From Anaerolineae bacterium (lineage in GTDB: Bacteria; Chloroflexota; Anaerolineae; Aggregatilineales; UBA3940): a stretch of DNA of 18,605 nt. A program made the position numbers and the translations under genes. Shown here piece after piece: positions 7,219 to 13,765 of the stretch; the first letter of the stretch is position 1; each line of letters begins with the position of its first letter. The notes under the pieces were generated by a model, which made no database searches, had not been told where the DNA came from, and was given only the letters and a program-made list of their open reading frames with translations. The DNA is taken from positions 1-18,605 of the forward strand of contig JAFGNO010000162.1 of the NCBI GenBank assembly GCA_016926985.1. The letters run 5' to 3'.

Positions 7219-7605
7219 TTAGAACAGGTCCCCGCCCATACCACCATCATCGGGGGGGAGTGATTGCTCAATAGCCTCCGGACTTTCACCCGACTCCAGC
7301 CGCTCAATCACCTCATGCATCTCGGGATCCACGTCTTCGCCCATATCGGTGGCCATCTCCCGCATCAACCTGCCCATAGCCTTTGGGTCTTCGTCCTCAA
7401 GGGCGGACAGCCGGGATGGATCGGCCCAGCGCTCCATGCGGGTTTCTTCGTTGGTCAGCACCGAGACTTTACGGATCAGACGGGTCAAGTTGGTCGAGCT
7501 GCAGCGAGGACAGGCTGGCTCCTCCTGGTCAATATCGGCGATGCTGTCAACCATAAAGGTGAAGACGTGGCGGCAGTCTTTGCACCGAAATTCATAACCG
7601 GGCAT
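7219..7605 (-). CDS. FmdB-family zinc-ribbon protein
   Basis: A 128-residue protein with an N-terminal FmdB/CxxC zinc ribbon: PGYEFRCKDC with C8 and C11, then CPRC with C32 and C35, which probably bind one zinc. The FmdB family is widespread, named from a formamidase gene cluster, and of uncertain regulatory role. The C-terminal two thirds is acidic and helical (for example KAMGRLMREMATDMG and PEMHEVIERLESGESPEAIEQ), ending in a Gly/Asp-rich tail. Two ATG codons lie six bases apart. The second, at 7605, is chosen because GAGG lies eight bases before it and only two bases before the first. It faces the rhomboid gene across a 63-nt AT-rich divergent gap, which probably holds both promoters. Confidence 0.9.
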   Translation of the reverse strand: MPGYEFRCKDCRHVFTFMVDSIADIDQEEPACPRCSSTNLTRLIRKVSVLTNEETRMERWADPSRLSALEDEDPKAMGRLMREMATDMGEDVDPEMHEVIERLESGESPEAIEQSLPPDDGGMGGDLF

Positions 7606-7668
7606 GATCATAACCTCACTAAACTATAATCCGTAAAACTGGCTTCATAAAAACTATACCAGGGATCT

Positions 7669-8514
7669 ATGAGCGAGCAACACAATTTACCAGAATCTTA
7701 TGATATTGGGCCCCACAGGAAACCGGTGCACCCTCTGGAGCAGCCCCCTTCCCCGGTACAGGGGCGCCCACCAACCATGGCGCAGGCACCTGCCCTGCGG
7801 GTTGAACTGCCCGGTGGAAAGCCGATCCTGACCTATGCGCTGCTTGCAATAAACATCCTTGTTTTTATTGCTGATTTCATTCTTGTCAGCAGCGGGCTGG
7901 GATACAATGGCGTTGGGCCCTTAACCATTTATGGCGCCAAGGTGAATGAGGCGATTATCGCCGGGCAGTACTGGCGGATGGTGACACCCCTGTTTCTGCA
8001 TGGCGGCATTCTTCACCTGGGTTTCAACAGCTACTTCCTGTTCATGGTTGGGCGGCGCATTGAGCGGGCCTATGGCAGCCTGCGATTTGGCCTGATTTAC
8101 TTCATCTCTGGCATGTCGGGCACGCTGGTCAGCTTCGCCTTCAGCACTCACAGCTCCATTGGGGCCAGCAGTGCATTGTTTGGCATTATCGGTGCATGGA
8201 TCCCGCTGCTGTACCATAATCGCAATGTGCTGTTGAATACCTCCCGACAGATGCGGAGCATTATCCAGGTGATCGCGATTAATCTGTTAATTGGGCTGAC
8301 GCCAGGGATAGATAACTGGGCTCACCTGGGTGGGCTGGTCGGTGGACTGGCCTTTACCTGGTTCACAGCACCCAGGTACAGATTGCAGGTCCTATCTGAT
8401 GGGAGACCCGCTGTCCAGGATTGGTCATCATCGGCGCAGGCAGTGGCACTGGCCAGCATAGCCTGTGTCATTATTGGGGCGTTGATGGTTGCCACTATTC
8501 TTTTTCGTGCATAA
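7669..8514 (+). CDS. Rhomboid-family intramembrane serine protease
   Basis: A 281-residue polytopic membrane protein of the rhomboid family, which cleaves substrate transmembrane helices inside the lipid bilayer. A Pro-rich cytosolic tail (1-50) precedes TM1 (about 53-75). TPLFLHGGILHLGFNSYFLF holds the conserved HxxxN (H116, N120). The nucleophile region SIGASSALFG puts the predicted catalytic serine at S167, and the partner histidine is H219 in NWAHLGGLVGG. The usual GxSG is here GASS, with Ser replacing the second Gly. A last hydrophobic segment lies at about 255-278, so seven membrane segments are possible. The ATG at 7669 has CCAGGGAT just upstream. It is followed after 56 nt by amrB on the same strand. 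Confidence 0.93.
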   Translation: MSEQHNLPESYDIGPHRKPVHPLEQPPSPVQGRPPTMAQAPALRVELPGGKPILTYALLAINILVFIADFILVSSGLGYNGVGPLTIYGAKVNEAIIAGQYWRMVTPLFLHGGILHLGFNSYFLFMVGRRIERAYGSLRFGLIYFISGMSGTLVSFAFSTHSSIGASSALFGIIGAWIPLLYHNRNVLLNTSRQMRSIIQVIAINLLIGLTPGIDNWAHLGGLVGGLAFTWFTAPRYRLQVLSDGRPAVQDWSSSAQAVALASIACVIIGALMVATILFRA

Positions 8515-8531
8515 ACCTCCTTTGTCGGATG

Positions 8532-8540
8532 TGATAGAAT
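8532..8540 (+). promoter_or_regulatory. Extended -10 promoter element before amrB
   Basis: TGATAGAAT is an extended -10 box (TGn plus TAGAAT, five of six consensus bases). It lies about 30 nt upstream of the GTG start of the MEMO gene, in the 56-nt gap after the rhomboid gene. No convincing -35 was found at 17 bases, which extended -10 promoters can do without. It suggests amrB can be transcribed independently. Confidence 0.4.
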
Positions 8541-8570
8541 CATATCAAGAGGCAATGAGGAGAGAATACA

Positions 8571-9404
8571 GTGGAACAGATCAGCGATATTCGGCCCTCT
8601 CCAATAGCGGGGCAATGGTATCCGGGACACCCGGAAAAGCTGGCCCAGACAATTGATAAATTGGTGTCCGATGCGAGCCCGGAGGATTTTCCGGGACGGA
8701 TTATTGGCCTGATCGCCCCACATGCCGGATATGCTTATTCGGGTGGTATTGCGGCGCAGGCGTTCAGGCAGGTGCTTGGCGCATCATTCGCGAGAGTCGT
8801 GATTGTCTCTCCCATGCATCATCCAATTGCCGGGTCTGTGCTGACCAGCGCACATCAGGCTTATGAGACCCCCCTGGGTGTGGTTCCCATTGACAGGGGA
8901 TTTATCAATGCCCTCGGCCAGCTTGTTCCACTGACGCCAGTAAGGCGCGATCCGGAACATTCTCTGGAAATTGAACTGCCCTTCCTCCAGCGGGTGCTGA
9001 CTGGCCCGTTTGAGCTGGTCCCGCTCATGCTCCGGGATCAGACTGTTGACATGGCAAACCGGCTGGGGAAGGCTATTGCACAGGTGGTCGGTGCGGGCAC
9101 AGATACGCTGCTGGTTGCAAGTAGCGACCTGTCCCATTTTTACACCGACCCGGTTGCGCGCCGCCTGGACCGGGTTGTGCTGGATCAGATCGTGGCCTAT
9201 GAGCCAGAGATTGTCATCCAGATTGAAGATCAGGGAAGGGGTTTTGCCTGTGGACGGGGGGCAATTGCGACTGTGCTGATCGCTGCCCGGGAGATGGGCG
9301 CGGCACATACGATGGTTGTCGGGTATGGGACGTCCGGGGATACCAGTGGCGATTTTCAACGGGTAGTTGGTTACGGGGCAGCTGTCGTGTACGGCGACAA
9401 TTGA
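8571..9404 (+). CDS. amrB: AmmeMemoRadiSam system protein B (MEMO family)
   Basis: A 277-residue MEMO-family protein, related to LigB-type extradiol dioxygenases and to human MEMO1. Family marks are the N-terminal RPSPIAGQWYPG, LIAPHAGYAYSGG with H51, SPMHHPI with H83/H84, the EHSLEIELPFLQ strip, SSDLSHF with H189, and ACGRGAI with C227. These are the positions that correspond to the metal-ligand or redox site (His, His, His, Cys) in MEMO1, by memory of that family. The start is GTG at 8571, with GAGGAGA about eight bases upstream; no better start is seen. In many genomes it is paired with the radical SAM partner. Here amrS lies 5.6 kb away on the other strand, and the AMMECR1 partner is not visible. 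A hairpin terminator follows. Confidence 0.95.
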   Translation: MEQISDIRPSPIAGQWYPGHPEKLAQTIDKLVSDASPEDFPGRIIGLIAPHAGYAYSGGIAAQAFRQVLGASFARVVIVSPMHHPIAGSVLTSAHQAYETPLGVVPIDRGFINALGQLVPLTPVRRDPEHSLEIELPFLQRVLTGPFELVPLMLRDQTVDMANRLGKAIAQVVGAGTDTLLVASSDLSHFYTDPVARRLDRVVLDQIVAYEPEIVIQIEDQGRGFACGRGAIATVLIAAREMGAAHTMVVGYGTSGDTSGDFQRVVGYGAAVVYGDN

Positions 9405-9421
9405 CCCTCAGGGGAGATTCA

Positions 9422-9463
9422 AAAAGGGCTGGCACGCCGTGATTGCTGTCAGCCCTTTTCTTT
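9422..9463. terminator. Hairpin terminator between convergent amrB and the LPxTG-protein gene
   Basis: AAAAGGGCTGGCA (9422-9434) pairs with TGTCAGCCCTTTT (9447-9459) with one G-T pair, leaving a 12-base loop, and CTTT follows. The A-run and T-run on both flanks allow function in both directions. It lies 17 nt beyond the amrB stop codon and just after the stop of the minus-strand operon. Confidence 0.85.
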
Positions 9464-9474
9464 ACACGCCAATT

Positions 9475-10119
9475 TTATCTCATGCGGGTGCTGCGGGTAA
9501 CAATAATTACCGCCACAAGCAGGACAGCCAGAACGCCGGCGCCTGCCAGCCCCAGGCTGGCAAAACCGGTGTCCGGAAGTTCATCCACCTCACTGGTTGG
9601 CTCGATGGTACCGCCTGCGGCTGTGGGCTGGCCAGTGCCCTCCCCGCCTATTGGCGTCACCTCAATCAGGCCGGGCGTGGGCGATGGGCCTTCTTCTGTG
9701 CCCTCGCCGCCAGGTTCAGTGGGAGACTCGATGGGTGTTTCTTCGGGTGTCTCTGCTGTCTCCTCTGTGGGAACAAACTCCGGGGTGTTGGTTGCCGTTG
9801 GGGGAATCGGGGTTTCGGTTGGCGGGACAGGCGTTGGCGCTGTATCCGTTAAGAACTGGGCGGTCTGGGTCGCCTGCCAAAGCGCCTCATTGGCCTGATT
9901 GGTCTGGTCTACATCGGAGACTTCCGGCTCTCCCCTGCCCCCGCGCAGCAGGAGTAATAAAACGACTACAATCGCAATCACAAACACGGCGGCCAAGATT
10001 AGTGTCCCAATGAGGAAGGTGCGATTCTGCGCCCCCCCGGACTCAACCACATCGCCTTCCTCCAGATCTTCTTCCTCTTGGGGGAATGAGGGATTATCCC
10101 AATCTTCGTATTCTTCCAT
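9475..10119 (-). CDS. LPxTG-type surface protein with additional N-terminal membrane anchor
   Basis: A 214-residue protein. A very acidic N-terminus (1-33) is followed by a strong hydrophobic segment (about 34-58) and Arg residues, then a Thr/Pro/Glu-rich linker (about 85-170) of the type that spans a cell envelope. The C-terminus carries LPDTG at 181-185, a hydrophobic stretch (about 189-207) and the basic tail RSTRMR, the sorting signal recognised by sortases in monoderm bacteria. The acidic N-terminus does not look like a cleaved signal peptide, so the protein may be anchored twice. No sortase gene is in the window. AGGGAGAG lies before the ATG. It is 45 nt downstream of the hammerhead/KOW gene, so it is probably the last gene of the long operon. 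Confidence 0.85.
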   Translation of the reverse strand: MEEYEDWDNPSFPQEEEDLEEGDVVESGGAQNRTFLIGTLILAAVFVIAIVVVLLLLLRGGRGEPEVSDVDQTNQANEALWQATQTAQFLTDTAPTPVPPTETPIPPTATNTPEFVPTEETAETPEETPIESPTEPGGEGTEEGPSPTPGLIEVTPIGGEGTGQPTAAGGTIEPTSEVDELPDTGFASLGLAGAGVLAVLLVAVIIVTRSTRMR

Positions 10120-10164
10120 CTTAGCTCTCCCTGTTCAAATTGATGGATGGTAGTCTTTAACAGG

Positions 10165-11235
10165 CTAACCCAGATATTCTAAATTAGCAACAGGTATAAA
10201 GTCTTTTTCGCCAGATCCCAGCTCGACCAGCGCCCCCGCAGCCCAAAGGCCGGTTTCCAGGCGGCGCTCCTCCGCCGGGAGTTCCATTATTATGCCTATC
10301 TCACCGAGATGAGGCAATTGTAAGATGCGTACGTGGTAACCTATCCGCAGCTTCCCGCCAGCCAGGCGGTCATCAGGAGCGCTCTGCTGGAGGGAGGTTA
10401 AAGGAATAATAATCTCAGGCCGCCTCTTGCGCCAGTCGGCCGAATCCCCCATGTCAATTGCTATTTCACGCCCATTATAGTTTTTTAGCAAGCTGAGGAT
10501 GCGCTCGCTCATTGCCAGCTGCCCAAAACCCTGGGTGATGCCAACCGGGAATTCCATTTCTTTTGCCAGGGGGATCAGGCTGGCATTCATGCTTGAGGCA
10601 ATCACGCCCTTGACCCGGATATCGGCAGCGCTTTTCAGGAACTCCGGGGTTAAGGGTGAGCCTATCGCCACAATTGCTCCCCGGTGATCGATGTTAAATC
10701 GCTCCGAATCAGTTTTCATTGAAGGCTCTTCATCCAGTACTTTAAGGGTTCCCCAGGTCAATTCTCCGTGTCCCCAGGCAATCTGGATCTGGGCGCCAGT
10801 GGTTTCCAGCAGAATGTATTCATCCTGGACAATATCAACGATTCTCCCTGGAACCGGTGCCTTTACCTCGATGGTTATGCGTTCGCCTTCAATCAACATC
10901 TGCCCGCTTTCAACACGGACAATGCGCCCACTGATTGGCGCTCCTACCCTTCTCTTCCTCAGGAATCCCCCACGCACGGCAATGGGCTCGCCCTGTTCAA
11001 CCAGTTCGCCTTCTCGTTTGACCAGGGAGGCTTCCACTTTTCGCGGGTTGATTCCCAGGCGTTCGGCCACGTTGACCACCCGGTGTTTGGAAACAACTTC
11101 GGTGACGGCCAGGATTTCCGTGGCTTTGACCGTTTGTCCGACAAGTACCCTGGGTATACTGCGGCGGGGGATTTTCTGTATGCGCCGGATACTGGCTACT
11201 GATGTTGCCCGGGACTGTGCATAGACAGTGCTCAC
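10165..11235 (-). CDS. Protein with tandem hammerhead (lipoyl-like) segments and a C-terminal KOW-like barrel
   Basis: A 356-residue soluble protein without a membrane segment; function not known. Two segments, APISGRIVRVESG (about 99-111) and APVPGRIVDI (about 126-135), have the pattern of biotinyl/lipoyl-like hammerhead strands but lack the modified lysine in an MKM-type context, so no cofactor is claimed. A middle alpha/beta part contains GAIVAIGSPLTPEF, then VKGVIASSMNASLIPLA and GITQGFGQLAMSE. The end (about 296-356) reads GYHVRILQLPHLGEIGIIMEL...GALVELGSG, like a KOW/SH3 barrel. The frame opens to an ATG at 11268, but a GTG at 11235 is preferred: AGGAGGT lies eight bases before it, and it overlaps the MutL stop codon as GTGA. 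That overlap implies translational coupling, so the two products probably work together. Confidence 0.85.
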   Translation of the reverse strand: MSTVYAQSRATSVASIRRIQKIPRRSIPRVLVGQTVKATEILAVTEVVSKHRVVNVAERLGINPRKVEASLVKREGELVEQGEPIAVRGGFLRKRRVGAPISGRIVRVESGQMLIEGERITIEVKAPVPGRIVDIVQDEYILLETTGAQIQIAWGHGELTWGTLKVLDEEPSMKTDSERFNIDHRGAIVAIGSPLTPEFLKSAADIRVKGVIASSMNASLIPLAKEMEFPVGITQGFGQLAMSERILSLLKNYNGREIAIDMGDSADWRKRRPEIIIPLTSLQQSAPDDRLAGGKLRIGYHVRILQLPHLGEIGIIMELPAEERRLETGLWAAGALVELGSGEKDFIPVANLEYLG

Positions 11236-13007
11236 GACACTACCTCCTGAGCAACAACCTGCTGCCACTGGCGCAGGGCTTTGCGCCGTTGCTCATCATT
11301 CGAAGGAAGCCGCCAGGGGCGTCCCCGTGTATCAATCACAATTCCCATCAGCCCGCCTGATACCGGGATGGGACGGTTTCTCCGGACGCCTTCGATGCCT
11401 GCCCTCTGCAGCGTCAGGTATGATTCTTGCTGTTCGGGCAGTGGAACGACCATAAGCGAGCCGTTGTGGATAATCTCCCCCTGTGCTTCATTTCCCATCT
11501 TGTCCTTGATTGTGGCGAAGCCGGATTTTCCTCGCATTGAGGCAGCGATCAGTGTGCCCAGAGAGGTAAATGTCCTGCTTTCCAGCAGATGGACCAGAGC
11601 TTCTGGCTGAATAGGAGCAATCGCGCCCAGGGCTGGCGCAACGCCATGCGGATCGGCAAGAACTCGGGTAATGCCAGTTGGCTGCACCACATCGGCAATT
11701 GCCAGCATTGACCAACCGGGGAGATGCGTGTTGGTAAGCGTTGCGCCGCCAAGCAGGATGGTGTCAAACGCCGAAAACATCGCTCCGGTTGCTGCATTAT
11801 TATGCCAGGCCTCAGCCGATGACGAAAAGGCGAAGCGGATGACCTCACGGGTAAGCGCATATTCAAGCTCCAGAGAACGCTGATCCCCGGGGATAGTGTG
11901 GGGATAAATTGATTTATTCCACACATAGTTTGGAACCTCATCGGGATCAGTGGGGCTGAAGGAGAGCCAGCGCGCGAGCATCTCCGCCGGGGTGTGCTCC
12001 AGTATTTTTGCGGCCGAGTGCCCTATCCCCAGATCGGCAAAAACGCTGGTATAAGCCTGTCCTTTGATGACGGCAGCAAGAGTCGTTACAGTGCTTCCCA
12101 GATCGATCCCAAGGATGTTCTGCCCGGTAAGCTTACCCATCAAGTGCACCAGGCGGCTAAAACCGTGTGTGGTAGGAATGATATCCCCGCCAATCCAACT
12201 CCCCACAGTGTCTAGGCCCGGTGTATTCTGTGATTTGCGCTGATGGTAGATGGAAACAAGTTTATCCTGCGCACCATCGAGGTTTTCCCAGTCCAGCCCA
12301 GGGCGTACATTTGGGGCGCAGATCAGCTGGATGCCGATTTCATCGGCCTGCTGATCGATGTACTCATTTAAGTCCTGGTTGCCAGCATAGAGCAGGGGTG
12401 GGCGTGGGGTCGGCATCAGCGAGTAGGCCAGAAAAACCGTGTCGAGACTGCGGTGCATCAACTCCTCCGCCCCGCCGTCTGTTCCCCCAACCGCAAAGAT
12501 CAGGTCAACATCTGCCTCAAGCAGCGCATCCATCTGCTCTTCAACGGTTCGCTTATCGGTGAGGCTGAGGATATCCCTGATTTTGATATAGATACTGTCG
12601 GCGGCGTGCCGACCGCTTTCCAGGCTGATATCGGGCACCAGGCCGATCAGGAATGCGCTGACCGGCTGGCCAGCACTCACGGTTGCCACAAACCTGTTCA
12701 CCCCCACAAAGGTGGATTCTTCAGGGATGATCAGGTCCCCGTTTTCATCCAGGAGAGTGCGTCCAGTTGCCTCGGAAACCTGCCTGATAGCAGCATAGAT
12801 ACCTTCCAGGGCATCATTACAGGGTTCGCCAACAGTTGTAGGGGTAATCCCGCGCCCGACCAGACGATACCGCCCCTCCGCAATATCAAGGAGTATGGCA
12901 CGGGTATGTATTGAGCCAAGGTCAACCGCCAGGATTGACCCCGGTGGCAGTCCCACAGGTTCTGATGACGCGGCCTCTTCTTCAAACAAACTGCTTAGTA
13001 GTGTCAT
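11232..13007 (-). CDS. MutL/GlmL-family ASKHA ATPase, no mutase partner in window
   Basis: A 591-residue cytosolic protein of the actin/Hsp70-like ASKHA superfamily, best matching the glutamate mutase accessory (MutL/GlmL) family. Phosphate motifs are ILAVDLGSIHTRAILL (DLGS at 29-32) and ILGIDLGSTVTTLAAV (DLGS at 302-305). Further marks are FAVGGTDGG at 171-179, the adenosine-type motif DTILLGGATLTN at 415-426, and DPHGVAPALGAIA at 452-464. GlmL is about 460 residues, so this one has roughly 110 extra C-terminal residues. GlmL proteins reactivate or support a B12-dependent mutase, but no cobalamin-binding or mutase gene is seen here, so its client is probably different. The ATG at 13007 follows an 83-nt gap with a hairpin; the Shine-Dalgarno is weak. 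It overlaps the next gene by four bases. Confidence 0.85.
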   Translation of the reverse strand: MTLLSSLFEEEAASSEPVGLPPGSILAVDLGSIHTRAILLDIAEGRYRLVGRGITPTTVGEPCNDALEGIYAAIRQVSEATGRTLLDENGDLIIPEESTFVGVNRFVATVSAGQPVSAFLIGLVPDISLESGRHAADSIYIKIRDILSLTDKRTVEEQMDALLEADVDLIFAVGGTDGGAEELMHRSLDTVFLAYSLMPTPRPPLLYAGNQDLNEYIDQQADEIGIQLICAPNVRPGLDWENLDGAQDKLVSIYHQRKSQNTPGLDTVGSWIGGDIIPTTHGFSRLVHLMGKLTGQNILGIDLGSTVTTLAAVIKGQAYTSVFADLGIGHSAAKILEHTPAEMLARWLSFSPTDPDEVPNYVWNKSIYPHTIPGDQRSLELEYALTREVIRFAFSSSAEAWHNNAATGAMFSAFDTILLGGATLTNTHLPGWSMLAIADVVQPTGITRVLADPHGVAPALGAIAPIQPEALVHLLESRTFTSLGTLIAASMRGKSGFATIKDKMGNEAQGEIIHNGSLMVVPLPEQQESYLTLQRAGIEGVRRNRPIPVSGGLMGIVIDTRGRPWRLPSNDEQRRKALRQWQQVVAQEVVS

Positions 13008-13053
13008 TTTACTTACTGTTTCCCCTGGCCTTGTCCTGAACTGATATGGTTAG

Positions 13054-13082
13054 ATCTCTCGGCGAGCGGCGCAGCGAGAGAT
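13054..13082 (-). other. Intercistronic hairpin in the long operon
   Basis: ATCTCTCG (13054-13061) and CGAGAGAT (13075-13082) form a perfect 8-bp stem with a 13-base loop, in the only sizeable gap (83 nt) of the minus-strand block between the 224-residue membrane protein and the MutL-type gene. No U-run follows, so it is not a standard terminator. A 7-base repeat, TGTCCTG on the plus strand (13032-13038 and 13082-13088), lies to one side of the stem and across its far end. It could be an mRNA processing or stability element. Confidence 0.5.
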
Positions 13083-13090
13083 GTCCTGCT

Positions 13091-13765
13091 TCAGCCGATT
13101 AAGGCATTGATCCAGTGATAAAGACTGGCAACCTGCTCCCCCAGTATGGCAATCCCGGAGAGAATCAACCCCCCGTAGATGGTGCCCAGCGTTATGGTCA
13201 GGAAAGTCTGTCCCACGGCCACCACCGCGCGCATAATGGGCGAGCGTTTGATTTCCCCGCTGGGGGCTCTTTTTCGCAGCCAGTACTGAAAAAACAGCAA
13301 CGTTGCCACTGTGCCTAGCAGAATGATGATATTATTAAGCAACTGTCCCTCGCCGGGACCCAGTAACTGCCCGGTTGCCTGTACCTGGGGGAGCAGAGTC
13401 CCCGTAATGGCTCCTCCCACTGCCACAGCTGTGCCAACGCCGATCAGGTAAGCAATACTGATATTGCCAATGGCAGAGGTCCTGGGGCTGAGTTTCAGCA
13501 CCAGGAAAAGCAAGAGCATTAACGGAACCGATGCTACCGCGATTGTTTCCGGATTGCCGCTGAGCAATGGCTCAATCAGGCGAGGACGGAGCACCTGATA
13601 AATGACGACCAGCACGGCATATCCGGCAGCCACGCCGACAAAAAGGTGAATGGCAATCCGGTAGAGCAGGTTATCGCCAATGAGATAACTTAACAGGGCT
13701 ACCGTTATCAGGAAGCCCAGCCCCCCTGTTATCAGCGTGATCTGGTCTGCTGTCAGTAGGTTCAT
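13091..13765 (-). CDS. Polytopic membrane protein, about six helices, of the MutL/DUF6754 operon
   Basis: A 224-residue integral membrane protein with no named family recognised. Segments run from about residue 8 (ITLITGGLGFLITVALLSYL), through IAIHLFVGVAAGYAVLVVIYQVL, VASVPLMLLLFLVLKL, ISIAYLIGVGTAVAVGGAITGTLL, IIILLGTVATLLFFQYWL and FLTITLGTIYGGLILSGIAIL, with a basic cytosolic loop (RKRAPSGEIKRSP) between the last two. The phrase LLYRIAIHLFVGVAAGY seems familiar from other Chloroflexota proteins, from memory only. The frame is open to an ATG at 13810, but the ATG at 13765 is preferred: it overlaps the preceding stop as ATGA, with CAGGAG just upstream. This four-base overlap couples it to the large zinc-ribbon protein. 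Confidence 0.85.
   Translation of the reverse strand: MNLLTADQITLITGGLGFLITVALLSYLIGDNLLYRIAIHLFVGVAAGYAVLVVIYQVLRPRLIEPLLSGNPETIAVASVPLMLLLFLVLKLSPRTSAIGNISIAYLIGVGTAVAVGGAITGTLLPQVQATGQLLGPGEGQLLNNIIILLGTVATLLFFQYWLRKRAPSGEIKRSPIMRAVVAVGQTFLTITLGTIYGGLILSGIAILGEQVASLYHWINALIG

Noticed and set aside
9601..10070. Repetitive Thr/Pro/Glu-coding DNA considered as a tandem repeat
   Set aside because: The bias comes from the low-complexity linker of the LPxTG protein; no exact repeated unit of fixed length was found.
11236..11268. Upstream ATG (11268) for the hammerhead/KOW gene
   Set aside because: It would overlap the MutL gene by 37 nt, has no Shine-Dalgarno, and translates the AGGAGG ribosome site itself. 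The GTG at 11235 fits better.
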